The position numbers and the translations under genes were made by a program. From the NCBI GenBank assembly GCA_902767465.1, contig CACXHM010000080.1, forward strand, positions 1 to 31,739: a DNA stretch of 31,739 nt, written 5' to 3'. Numbering within the stretch: position 1 is the stretch's first letter; the number at the start of each line of letters is the position of its first letter. The DNA is from an uncultured Bacteroidia bacterium (GTDB lineage: Bacteria > Bacteroidota > Bacteroidia > Bacteroidales > UBA932). The notes beneath the pieces were generated by a model that ran no database searches, was not told the DNA's origin, and was given only the letters and a program-made list of their open reading frames with translations. This document shows positions 1 to 7,282 of the stretch, in pieces.

Positions 1-255
1 CTGTGGATAGTCGAGTTTTGCGCTGACCCCGAGCACGACCGACAGGGTTTCCGGATGACGCATCCGGGCATAAAGTTCGCCCGTCACTTCTATCACGGCC
101 TTGTATCCGAGATGTTTCAGAGGAAAATATACCAGATTGAAATCTACGCCTTCCAGAAGAAGACGGTGGGCATCCTGGTCCTGCATTTTGAAAGAGGAGC
201 CCTCATACAGTTGTCTGAGGGCTTCCTGTTTTCCTATGTCGGCGAAATTCGGCAT
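1..255 (-). CDS. AIR-synthase-related (PurM/ThiL-like) protein, N-terminal fragment
   Basis: Eighty-five codons are present and the gene runs off the left edge. The protein begins MPNFADIGKQEALRQLYEG and contains LLLEGVDFNLVYFPLKHLGYKAV, which resembles the segment of thiamine-monophosphate kinase (LLEGVHFDL...PLKHLGYKA) in the PurM-like N-terminal fold. The Gly-Asp-Asp-Ala nucleotide/metal motif that precedes this segment in true ThiL is not visible. The N-terminus is about 30 residues shorter, so it may be a divergent paralogue and not the thiamine enzyme. Its ATG shares one base with the glyS stop (TAATG), so it is translationally coupled to glyS and probably transcribed with it. The family call rests on remembered motifs; the exact substrate is unknown. 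Confidence 0.6.
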   Translation of the reverse strand, partial: MPNFADIGKQEALRQLYEGSSFKMQDQDAHRLLLEGVDFNLVYFPLKHLGYKAVIEVTGELYARMRHPETLSVVLGVSAKLDYPQ

Positions 256-1793
256 TACAGCTGCTTGAGAAGGTTCGTAAGCGACACTTTCTTGTCAATC
301 ATGGCGCGGAGGTCTTCAATCTTCACACGTTCCTGAGCCATAGTGTCGCGGTCACGTACAGTCACACATCCGTCCTCTGCAGTCTGATGGTCGATGGTTA
401 TGCAGAATGGCGTTCCGATTGCATCCTGACGGCGATAGCGCTTGCCAATGCTGTCCTTCTCTTCATACTGGCAGTTGAAATCGTATTTGAGTTCATCCAT
501 AACTTTCTGTGCAATCTCCGGCAGACCGTCTTTCTTCACTAGAGGCAGCACGGCGGCCTTTACCGGTGCGAGAGGCGCGGGGATGCTAAGCACCACGCGG
601 CTTTCTCCGTTCTCCAGCTGCTCGTTCTTGTATGCATGACTGAGCACGGTCAGGAACATCCTGTCCACGCCAATGGAGGTCTCCACGCAGTAGGGTACAT
701 AACTTTCGCCTGTTTCGGGATCGAAATAGGTAAGTTTCTTGCCACTCAGCTGCTGATGGTTGCCGAGATCGAAATCGGTGCGGGAATGGATTCCCTCGAG
801 TTCCTTGAATCCGAAGGGGAAATTGAACTCGATATCGGTTGCCGCATTGGCATAATGGGCAAGCTTCTCGTGGTCATGGAAGCGATAATTTTCGTCTCCC
901 ATTCCAAGAGCCCGGTGCCATTTCATGCGGGTTTCCTTCCACTTCTTGAACCACTCCATCTCCGTTCCGGGTTTGCAGAAGAATTCCATCTCCATCTGCT
1001 CGAATTCACGCATGCGGAAGATGAACTGGCGTGCCACCACCTCGTTGCGGAAAGCCTTGCCGATCTGGGCGATTCCGAAAGGAATCTTCATGCGTCCGGT
1101 CTTCTGAACGTTGATATAATCTACGAATATACCTTGCGCAGTTTCTGGACGAAGATACACTGTATTTGTCCCTTCGCCGGTGGACCCGAACTGAGTACTG
1201 AACATAAGGTTGAACTGGCGCACGTCGGTCCAGTTCTTAGTGCCTGAGATGGGGCAGACAATATTGCAGTCAAGGATTATCTGCTTATATTCGGCAAGGT
1301 CGTTTGCGTTTTCAGCCTTCACATAGCGATTGTGAACCTCTTCATAATGTGCCTTTTCGCGGAGGACGTTAGGGTTGGTCTCACGGAATTTCGCCTCGTC
1401 GAAAGCATCTCCGAAACGTTTGCGGCCTTTTTCCACTTCTTTATTGATCTTCTCTTCTATCTTGGCAAGATAATCTTCGATCAGGACATCTGCACGGTAG
1501 CGTTTTTTGGAATCCCTGTTATCGATAAGGGGATCATTGAACGCTGCCACATGTCCGGAGGCAACCCAGGTGCTTGGATGCATGAAAATAGCGGCATCTA
1601 TTCCTACAATATTTTCATTGAGACGCACCATCGCCTGCCACCAGTAGTTCTTGATATTGTTTTTGAGTTCAACCCCGAGCTGGCCGTAATCGTAAACAGC
1701 CCCGAGACCATCATAGATTTCGCTGGAAGGGAATATGAAACCATACTCTTTGCAGTGTGCAACCAGAATCTTGAAAAGTTCTTCCTGTGTCAT
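255..1793 (-). CDS. glyS: Glycine--tRNA ligase (dimeric, single-chain type)
   Basis: Charges tRNA-Gly with glycine in the cytosol. The protein is 512 aa, the usual length for the alpha2 (eukaryote/Gram-positive-like) class II enzyme that Bacteroidota use in place of the alpha2beta2 GlyQ/GlyS pair. Visible landmarks are the N-terminal YGFIFPSSEIYDGLGAVYDYG segment (about residues 17-37), the RPETAQGIFVDY glycine-pocket segment (215-226), motif 2 around FRNEVVARQFIFRMREFEQM (249-268) and motif 3 around ETSIGVDRMF (371-380). An anticodon-binding domain follows from about 400. The start is fixed by a TTG-N20-TAAATTTG promoter 20-50 nt upstream (1815-1845), at the edge of folK, so the gene has its own promoter. 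The partial downstream gene overlaps it by 1 nt. Confidence 0.97.
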   Translation of the reverse strand: MTQEELFKILVAHCKEYGFIFPSSEIYDGLGAVYDYGQLGVELKNNIKNYWWQAMVRLNENIVGIDAAIFMHPSTWVASGHVAAFNDPLIDNRDSKKRYRADVLIEDYLAKIEEKINKEVEKGRKRFGDAFDEAKFRETNPNVLREKAHYEEVHNRYVKAENANDLAEYKQIILDCNIVCPISGTKNWTDVRQFNLMFSTQFGSTGEGTNTVYLRPETAQGIFVDYINVQKTGRMKIPFGIAQIGKAFRNEVVARQFIFRMREFEQMEMEFFCKPGTEMEWFKKWKETRMKWHRALGMGDENYRFHDHEKLAHYANAATDIEFNFPFGFKELEGIHSRTDFDLGNHQQLSGKKLTYFDPETGESYVPYCVETSIGVDRMFLTVLSHAYKNEQLENGESRVVLSIPAPLAPVKAAVLPLVKKDGLPEIAQKVMDELKYDFNCQYEEKDSIGKRYRRQDAIGTPFCITIDHQTAEDGCVTVRDRDTMAQERVKIEDLRAMIDKKVSLTNLLKQL

Positions 1794-1814
1794 ATTATTC
1801 TTCTGTTAAACTTG

Positions 1815-1845
1815 CAAATTTAATCAATTTTGCTCACCTGCTCAA
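1815..1845 (-). promoter_or_regulatory. glyS promoter (Bacteroidota type)
   Basis: On the minus strand a TTG (1845-1843) is followed after exactly 20 bp by TAAATTTG (1822-1815). This fits the Bacteroidota sigma-ABfr consensus TTG / TAnnTTTG. The element overlaps the last codons of folK and leaves a leader of roughly 15-20 nt before the glyS ATG. Confidence 0.65.
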
Positions 1846-2245
1846 GCAGAGGTTTAATAAAAGGCCTTTCTTCTACCTGAGGATGCGGGATGGTAAGGGA
1901 TGGAGTTTCCATCCTGATCTTGCCATAAATCAGGATGTCAATATCAATTATCCTGTTATGATAGATACGGGAACCGTCCGCGGCATACTGCGGCTGGTCG
2001 AAACGCCCCATCCTCCTCTCAATCTCTTTGCATATGGAAAGTATTGTTTCCGGGCGCTTGCGGCATTCGTAACGTACCACACAGTTCAGGAATTCAGGGC
2101 CGTCGAATCCAAATGCCTCAGTAGTAATAATATCAGAGATAGCCCTGTAGCTTCCCAGGGCTCCGTTCAGAAAACTAACCGCAGACATTATATTGGCCCT
2201 CTTCGCCCCGATATTGCTCCCGATAGATAAATAAAGCGCTGCCAT
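1820..2245 (-). CDS. folK: 2-amino-4-hydroxy-6-hydroxymethyldihydropteridine pyrophosphokinase
   Basis: Transfers pyrophosphate from ATP to 6-hydroxymethyl-7,8-dihydropterin in folate synthesis. At 141 aa it is slightly short of the usual 150-160. The N-terminus LYLSIGSNIGAKRANI is the family signature (usually lxlGSNlGdr). The Mg-binding Asp pair is visible in NRIIDIDILIYG, and the C-terminal IPHPQVEERPFIKPLLE matches the family ending. It begins 5 nt after the sufT stop, so it is probably the last gene of the sufS-sufE-sufT operon, although the functions differ. The glyS promoter is embedded in its 3' end. Confidence 0.93.
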   Translation of the reverse strand: MAALYLSIGSNIGAKRANIMSAVSFLNGALGSYRAISDIITTEAFGFDGPEFLNCVVRYECRKRPETILSICKEIERRMGRFDQPQYAADGSRIYHNRIIDIDILIYGKIRMETPSLTIPHPQVEERPFIKPLLEQVSKID

Positions 2246-2250
2246 TGCTG

Positions 2251-2613
2251 TTATAGTTCTGGATCCATTCCAAGAGCAACCCTGGCTTCATCCGAAAGCA
2301 TGCTCTGATCCCATACCGGATCGAAAGTCAGTTCTATGGTGCATTTTGTAATGCCAGGTGTCATCTCCACGCTATGCTGGGCCTCAGAAATCACTTCGTC
2401 TGCCATCGGGCAATTCGGCGCCGTAAAAGTCATAAGGATGGAGACTTCGTGAGCCTTGTTTATGTTCAATTCGTATATCAGGCCCAGGTCGTAGATGTTA
2501 ACCGGAATCTCAGGATCATAAACCTGCTTGAGAGCAAGCACCACGGCATCATAGAGAGGTGCAAGTTCCCTTACATCGTCGGGAGTCAGTATTTCACCGT
2601 TCTTTTCAGACAT
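2251..2613 (-). CDS. sufT: SufT / MIP18-family (DUF59) iron-sulfur assembly protein
   Basis: A 120-aa single-domain protein of the DUF59 family, which assists Fe-S cluster maturation of client proteins. The signature VYDPEIPVNIYDLGLIYEL lies at about residues 31-49, and the conserved Cys is in FTAPNCPMADE. The C-terminal FDPVWDQSMLSDEARVALGM is the usual ending of the SufT-type members. Its ATG overlaps the 3' end of sufE by 8 nt, so the two are translationally coupled. Position after sufS-sufE supports a role in Fe-S assembly over the PaaD role that some DUF59 proteins have. Confidence 0.88.
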   Translation of the reverse strand: MSEKNGEILTPDDVRELAPLYDAVVLALKQVYDPEIPVNIYDLGLIYELNINKAHEVSILMTFTAPNCPMADEVISEAQHSVEMTPGITKCTIELTFDPVWDQSMLSDEARVALGMDPEL

Positions 2614-3019
2614 TTCGCTTAGCTTCCTCCTTAATTTTTTCTATCATTGAATTCAAACCCCCGGCTCTGGTGGGAGAGAGATTCTCCCGAAGGCCTATTT
2701 TTTCAATAAAATCGAAACTGTCCGAAACTATTTCCGCTGGGGTACATCCGTCATAAACCCTGACAAGAAGAGAGATAATGCCTTTCGTAATGATTGCGTC
2801 GCTATCAGCGCGGAACCAGAGCCTTCCGTCCTCAACTCTTGTATCAAGCCATACACGGGACTGGCAGCCTTTGATAAGGCGGTCATCAGTCTTTAGTTCC
2901 ACGGGGAACACTTCGAGATTTTTACCCGTTTCTATCAGGTATTCATATTTGTCAAGCCACTCGTCGAACATTGAAAATTCTTCCACTACGGCGGCTTTTC
3001 TTTCTTCCAGACTTGTCAT
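2606..3019 (-). CDS. sufE: SufE sulfur acceptor protein
   Basis: Accepts persulfide sulfur from the SufS cysteine desulfurase and passes it to the SufBCD scaffold. At 137 aa it is the normal family length. The active-site Cys is C52 in LIKGCQSRVWL, followed by the conserved DSDAIITKGIISLLVRVYDG strand-helix and the RAGGLNSMIEKIK ending (family GLRxHLSPTRxxGLxxM). It overlaps sufS by 4 nt (ATGA) and sufT by 8 nt. A 16-bp stretch inside it (2895-2910) resembles a degenerate parS site. Confidence 0.95.
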   Translation of the reverse strand: MTSLEERKAAVVEEFSMFDEWLDKYEYLIETGKNLEVFPVELKTDDRLIKGCQSRVWLDTRVEDGRLWFRADSDAIITKGIISLLVRVYDGCTPAEIVSDSFDFIEKIGLRENLSPTRAGGLNSMIEKIKEEAKRNV

Positions 3020-4254
3020 TTCAACATATCTATCGCCTTTCTAAGGCTTTTAACAAAGTAAGCAGCTTCATCCATCGTGTTATATTGGGCAAAAGAGGCC
3101 CTCAGCATTCCACTCACGCCGAAACGTCTCATAAGTGGCTCTGCACACATCTGACCGGAACGGACGGCTATCCCCATTTTGTCGAGGATAAGCGCAAGGT
3201 CTTCATGGTGAGCACTTTTAACACTTATGGAGAAAAGCGGGATTTTTTTGCTTAAATCTTTAGGAATTCCGTATAGTAAGATATCAGGGTCCGATGAAAG
3301 GGACTGGAAAACATAACTTTTCAACGCCTCTGTTTCTCCTGATATTTTGCTGTTATTCAACAATTTAACCGTTTCTATAGCAGGGATAAAGGTAGGGACA
3401 CCGGAAATATTCTGAGTGCCGGCCTCAAACCTCTGAGGAACAGCAGCAAAAGTGGTTTTATCCCAGTTTACGGTATCTATCATTTCTCCTCCTGCAAGAA
3501 AAGGAGGGAGATTTTCAAGCAGTTCTTTCTTCCCATACAGGACGCCGGTTCCCGGTGCGGCAAACATCTTATGACCGGAAAAAACATAGAAATCGCATCC
3601 AATTTCATCGACATTCACAGGCAGATGGGCCACGGCCTGGGCACCGTCAACCAGGACGAGGGTCCCGTTTCGATGGCATATCTCGCATATTTCCTTTACT
3701 GGATTTATGATGCCGAGAACATTTGAGACATGCGCAGCACAAAGAAGTTTTACCTTTTCTGTAAGGAGATCGGAGAGTTTTTCTATTTCGAGAGTACCGT
3801 CATCTTTAATAGGTAAAACTTTAATTTTCAAAGATTTACGTTCAGCGAGCTGCTGCCATGGAACAAGGTCGGAATGATGCTCGCTCTCAGCTATGATGAT
3901 TTCGTCCCCTTTATTGAAAAAAGATGAATTGCCGAGAGAATAGGCAAGTAGATTAACAGATTGGGTAGTACCGGATGTGAAAACTACTTCACGCGCAGAT
4001 GAAGCACCAATAAATTCAGCTACAGCATTTCGGCTCTTTTCAAACTCTTCCGTAGCAACATTGGCCGTAAAGTGTACGGCACGGTGAATATTGGCATTGA
4101 ACCGATAACTCATCTCGGTCCACTTTTCAACCACGCTGACAGGGCGCAGCGACGTGGCCGCGTTGTCAAGATAGACAAGCGGACGCCCATACACGGTCTC
4201 GGCGAGTTGCGGAAACTGCTTCCTTATTTCAATAATGTCAGGGCACAATTCCAT
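3016..4254 (-). CDS. sufS: SufS-type cysteine desulfurase
   Basis: A PLP enzyme that removes sulfur from L-cysteine and hands it to SufE. At 412 aa it has the full family length. The N-terminus YLDNAATSLRPVSV is typical. The PLP lysine is K229 in FSGHKMFAAPGTG, and ESEHHSDLVPWQ and HVSNVLGI are the cofactor-site segments. The catalytic Cys is C370 in RSGQMCAEPLMRRFGV, the group II (SufS) arrangement in which RxGhhCA is followed by a Pro-Leu segment. It is the first gene of sufS-sufE-sufT-folK. The sufBCD scaffold genes are not adjacent: upstream lies divergent ruvA. A TAAATTTG -7 element ends only 7 nt before the ATG, implying a very short or absent leader. Confidence 0.97.
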   Translation of the reverse strand: MELCPDIIEIRKQFPQLAETVYGRPLVYLDNAATSLRPVSVVEKWTEMSYRFNANIHRAVHFTANVATEEFEKSRNAVAEFIGASSAREVVFTSGTTQSVNLLAYSLGNSSFFNKGDEIIIAESEHHSDLVPWQQLAERKSLKIKVLPIKDDGTLEIEKLSDLLTEKVKLLCAAHVSNVLGIINPVKEICEICHRNGTLVLVDGAQAVAHLPVNVDEIGCDFYVFSGHKMFAAPGTGVLYGKKELLENLPPFLAGGEMIDTVNWDKTTFAAVPQRFEAGTQNISGVPTFIPAIETVKLLNNSKISGETEALKSYVFQSLSSDPDILLYGIPKDLSKKIPLFSISVKSAHHEDLALILDKMGIAVRSGQMCAEPLMRRFGVSGMLRASFAQYNTMDEAAYFVKSLRKAIDMLK

Positions 4255-4261
4255 AAGCGGA

Positions 4262-4269
4262 CAAATTTA
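4262..4269 (-). promoter_or_regulatory. sufS -7 promoter element
   Basis: TAAATTTG on the minus strand matches TAnnTTTG exactly and ends 7 nt before the sufS ATG (4254). No TTG is seen 20 bp further upstream. It shares a 54-bp divergent gap with the ruvA -7 element on the other strand, so the two promoters sit nearly back to back. Confidence 0.55.
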
Positions 4270-4281
4270 GCATTTTTTGCC

Positions 4282-4289
4282 TACATTTG
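4282..4289 (+). promoter_or_regulatory. ruvA -7 promoter element
   Basis: TACATTTG on the plus strand matches TAnnTTTG and lies 19 nt before the proposed ruvA ATG at 4309. It supports that start over any upstream in-frame Met, which would lie inside sufS on the opposite strand. Confidence 0.55.
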
Positions 4290-4308
4290 CGACATAAGAA
4301 ACAATGTT

Positions 4309-4902
4309 ATGATAGATTATATTTTTGGTAAAGTAGAAGAACTGACTCCGACCCAGGTAGTTATCGACAATAATGGTATAGGTTACAGACTCGAGATATC
4401 ATTGCAGACCTACGCAATACTGGAAGGCAGAGCATCAGCAAAAATATATACCCAAAGCCAGGTAAACACAAGGGATGGAAGTACCATAGACTACGGCTTT
4501 GCAAATAAAGACGAACGCTCTTTATTTCAACTGATTACGAGTGTTTCCGGAATGGGGGCGGCATCCGCAAGAATGGTTCTGTCTTCATTTACAACAGAAG
4601 AATTCCGACAAGCGGTTCTGTCTGAAAACATTAATCTTATAAAAGCTGTCAAAGGAATAGGTCTGAAGACAGCTCAACGTCTGATTCTGGAACTCAAAGA
4701 CAAAATTGCAGAAAGTGGCGGCGGCGATCCAACAGTTCTATTCAACGCTGCAACAAATGAAAGTGTCGAGGAAGCAACTTCTGCACTCGTAATGCTTGGA
4801 TTTAATAAAGCAAATGTACAGAAAGCTATTCAGAACATACTCAAAGCTCAGCCGAATGCAAAAGTTGAAGATATTATAAAATCTGCTTTAAAGATACTCT
4901 GA
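4309..4902 (+). CDS. ruvA: Holliday junction branch migration protein RuvA
   Basis: RuvA tetramers bind four-way DNA junctions and load the RuvB motor. With the ATG at 4309 (MIDYIFGKVEELTPTQVVID) the protein is 197 aa, the normal length. The OB-fold domain is followed by DYGFANKDERSLFQLITSV (family lyGFxxxxErxlFxxLi). Two helix-hairpin-helix motifs, SGMGAASARMVLS and KGIGLKTAQRLILELKDK, follow, then a C-terminal RuvB-contacting domain (SVEEATSALVMLGF). The reading frame stays open upstream to 4072, but that extension is antisense to sufS and lies upstream of the promoter element. The stop codon abuts the mnmG stop tail to tail. ruvB is 7 kb away and not in an operon with it. Confidence 0.96.
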   Translation: MIDYIFGKVEELTPTQVVIDNNGIGYRLEISLQTYAILEGRASAKIYTQSQVNTRDGSTIDYGFANKDERSLFQLITSVSGMGAASARMVLSSFTTEEFRQAVLSENINLIKAVKGIGLKTAQRLILELKDKIAESGGGDPTVLFNAATNESVEEATSALVMLGFNKANVQKAIQNILKAQPNAKVEDIIKSALKIL

Positions 4903-6768
4903 TCAGCGTCCAAAATAAACCAGGAGAACCGAAATATCAGCGGGAGAAACACCAGAAATTCGGGATGCCTGCGCTATAGTACGAGGATTATAGCGTTTTA
5001 ATTTTTGCCTGCATTCTATGGTAAGACCTTGGATAGAGTCATAATCAAAGCCATCGGGAATCTTAAGATTTTCGAGACGATGAAGTTTTTCTGCCATAGA
5101 CCTTTCCCTTTCTATATATCCGCGATATTTCAGAGTAATTTCTACAGATTCTATTACTTTTGGATCCAAGGATGCTGTTCCACGTGGAACAATATTTAAA
5201 AGTTGTTTCAACTCAACTTCAGGTCGAAGAGCAATTTCGGAAACTCTCTTTGACTCTACAAGAGGAGAAGAACCAAGAGATAAAAGAAAAGGGTTAGCCT
5301 GGGATACTGTAACTTTTTCACTGTCACAGAACTTTATTAGGCGATCAACTTCTTCATACTTCCTCATTGTAATAGAATACCTCTCATCGCTTGCAAGACC
5401 AATGGAATGCGATCTGGCAGTAAGTCTTTCATCTGCATTATCCTGACGAAGCAACACACGATATTCAGCACGGGAAGTAAACATTCTGTAAGGTTCATCG
5501 ACACCTTTGGTGACCAAATCATCGATCAGAACACCGATATAAGATTCATCTCTGCCAAGAATGAAAGGATCCTTTTCCTTAATCTTTAAATGTGCATTGA
5601 TACCTGCAATAATTCCCTGTGCCGCAGCTTCCTCATATCCGGTAGTTCCATTTACCTGACCTGCCAAAAACAGGTTTTCAACTACCTTGGATTCCATGGT
5701 ATACTTCAATTGGGAAGGATCAAAGTAATCATATTCCACAGCATAAGCAGGTTTGAAAATTTTAGCGTTTTCAAGACCGTCTATAGAATGCAGAGCATCT
5801 AACTGAATGGAAAGAGGTAAAGAAGAGGAAAAACCCTGAAGGTAATATTCGGTTGTTTCTGCACCCTCAGGTTCAAGAAACAACTGGTGAGCATCATTAT
5901 CTGGAAACACTCTCAACTTATCTTCTATACTTGGACAATACCTCGGACCCTTTCCATGAATAAGACCGGTAAATAAAGGTGAATCATCAAATCCTGAACG
6001 CAATATATCGTGAACCTTAGGATTGGTGTGTAAAATATAACAATCCATCTGATTCCCTGATTTTTGAACTGCGGATTCCTGAGGAAGGAAACTGAACCTG
6101 TCTGGACAATCATCTCCCTTTTGAACAATGAGCCTGGTGACATCAACAGAAGAAATATCTATCCTTGGCGGAGTGCCGGTTTTCATCCTCCCTGTAGAAA
6201 TGCCGCGTTCCACAAGTTGAGAGGTCAGACCGAGAGAAGGTTTCTCACCAATGCGCCCTCCTTCAAATTCAGTTCTCCCAATAAAAATTTTACCACCCAG
6301 GAAGGTCCCCGCGGTCAATATAACGGCTTGAGATTTAAATATCGCCCCAGTATTGGTACAAACTCCGCAGATTTTTTGATTCTCAAAGAGAAAAGAAATC
6401 GCTAAATCCGCGTAAATATCTATATTATAATGATTTTCAAGAATTCTACGCCATGTATATGAAAACAATCTTTTATCGCACTGCGCCCGGGGGCTCCACA
6501 TAGCGGGCCCTTTGCTGCGGTTAAGCATTCTGAACTGTAAAGTAGAATTATCGGTAACAATACCCATATAACCGCCAAGAGCATCTATCTCTTTAACTAT
6601 CTGGCCTTTAGCAATTCCGCCAACAGCTGGATTACAACTCATTTTGGCAAAAGAGTCCAGGTCCATGGATATCAAAAGAACCTTGCTGCCAAGATTTGCA
6701 GCCGCCATCGCAGCTTCACACCCGGCATGGCCTCCTCCTACGACAATTATATCATAAACACCTGTCAT
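4903..6768 (-). CDS. mnmG: tRNA uridine-5-carboxymethylaminomethyl modification enzyme MnmG (GidA)
   Basis: The FAD subunit of the MnmE-MnmG complex that modifies U34 of several tRNAs. At 621 aa it is full length. The FAD Rossmann motif is VVGGGHAGCEAAMA (residues 10-23). MSCNPAVGGIAKG carries the conserved Cys (C45), and the second conserved Cys lies in RYCPSIEDK. The C-terminal QASRISGVSPADISVLLVY is the MnmE-interacting helical end. It overlaps ybeY by 4 nt (ATGA). It carries a perfect parS-type palindrome at 5176-5191, in the codons for V-P-R-G-T. Location of this gene near the replication origin is common in bacteria. Confidence 0.97.
   Translation of the reverse strand: MTGVYDIIVVGGGHAGCEAAMAAANLGSKVLLISMDLDSFAKMSCNPAVGGIAKGQIVKEIDALGGYMGIVTDNSTLQFRMLNRSKGPAMWSPRAQCDKRLFSYTWRRILENHYNIDIYADLAISFLFENQKICGVCTNTGAIFKSQAVILTAGTFLGGKIFIGRTEFEGGRIGEKPSLGLTSQLVERGISTGRMKTGTPPRIDISSVDVTRLIVQKGDDCPDRFSFLPQESAVQKSGNQMDCYILHTNPKVHDILRSGFDDSPLFTGLIHGKGPRYCPSIEDKLRVFPDNDAHQLFLEPEGAETTEYYLQGFSSSLPLSIQLDALHSIDGLENAKIFKPAYAVEYDYFDPSQLKYTMESKVVENLFLAGQVNGTTGYEEAAAQGIIAGINAHLKIKEKDPFILGRDESYIGVLIDDLVTKGVDEPYRMFTSRAEYRVLLRQDNADERLTARSHSIGLASDERYSITMRKYEEVDRLIKFCDSEKVTVSQANPFLLSLGSSPLVESKRVSEIALRPEVELKQLLNIVPRGTASLDPKVIESVEITLKYRGYIERERSMAEKLHRLENLKIPDGFDYDSIQGLTIECRQKLKRYNPRTIAQASRISGVSPADISVLLVYFGR
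5176..5191. other. parS-type centromere site (ParB binding)
   Basis: TGTTCCACGTGGAACA is a perfect 16-bp palindrome and matches the chromosomal parS consensus TGTTnCACGTGnAACA used by ParB/Spo0J proteins. I found no second perfect copy in the window. It lies within the mnmG coding sequence, as parS sites often do within genes close to oriC. No parA or parB gene is in the window. The match is seen directly; ParB binding is inferred. Confidence 0.75.
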
Positions 6769-7175
6769 CGTCTGGAAAGATAATAGTTTTCCTTTTCCCT
6801 CATAATCTTCTGTTCTTCGGGAGTATGATCATTGAAGCCAACCAAATGGAGGATACCATGAACCATAACTCTGTTCAGTTCTTCAGAAAAATCACTTCCA
6901 TAATAAGAAGCATTATCCCTTACCGTATCGATACTGATGAATAAATCTCCAGAAATAACATTATCCTCACAATAATCAAAAGTGATAATATCGGTGTAGT
7001 ACGAATGATTCAGGAACTTGATATTGATATCAAGGATGTAGGGATCTGAACAGAAAATTATATTAATATCGCCAAGTTTTCTAAACTCGGATTCAGCAAC
7101 GCTTTTAAGCCATCTGTTGTTAAGGGCACGACCTTTGAAGGTAAACTTGATATCCTCTGAAAAATAACGTATCAT
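6765..7175 (-). CDS. ybeY: Endoribonuclease YbeY (rRNA maturation factor)
   Basis: A zinc-dependent RNase that acts in 16S rRNA 3'-end maturation and ribosome quality control. Starting at MIRYFSEDIKF (7175) the protein is 136 aa, the usual length. The metal-binding signature HGILHLVGFNDHTPEE (family HgxLHLxGyDH) supplies three His ligands. The preceding ISGDLFISIDTVRDNA is the conserved strand-helix. The frame continues upstream to 7205, but that segment contains the likely promoter TATCTTTG (7202-7195), so the inner Met is preferred. mnmG follows with a 4-nt overlap. Confidence 0.94.
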   Translation of the reverse strand: MIRYFSEDIKFTFKGRALNNRWLKSVAESEFRKLGDINIIFCSDPYILDINIKFLNHSYYTDIITFDYCEDNVISGDLFISIDTVRDNASYYGSDFSEELNRVMVHGILHLVGFNDHTPEEQKIMREKENYYLSRR

Positions 7176-7194
7176 CGTCTGTAAAATCAACACG

Positions 7195-7202
7195 CAAAGA
7201 TA
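7195..7202 (-). promoter_or_regulatory. ybeY-mnmG -7 promoter element
   Basis: TATCTTTG on the minus strand fits TAnnTTTG and ends 19 nt before the ATG at 7175. It would drive ybeY and the overlapping mnmG. No clear -33 TTG is visible. Confidence 0.5.
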
Positions 7203-7219
7203 CAACCAATAATAAAAAA

Positions 7220-7250
7220 TTGGAATTAATATTTATTATTCCTACCTTTG
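7220..7250 (+). promoter_or_regulatory. tonB promoter (Bacteroidota type)
   Basis: TTG at 7220-7222 is followed after 20 bp by TACCTTTG at 7243-7250, matching both halves of the Bacteroidota promoter. The leader to the tonB ATG at 7283 would be about 25-30 nt. Confidence 0.65.
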
Positions 7251-7282
7251 AAGTGATTATCGGATAAAAAGGTTTAAAAGAT

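Noticed and set aside
636..1247. 203-aa plus-strand open frame inside glyS
   Set aside because: It is the complement of conserved glyS motifs and has no family features of its own.
4072..4308. N-terminal extension of ruvA in the same frame
   Set aside because: It is antisense to sufS and upstream of the ruvA -7 element; RuvA of normal length begins at 4309.
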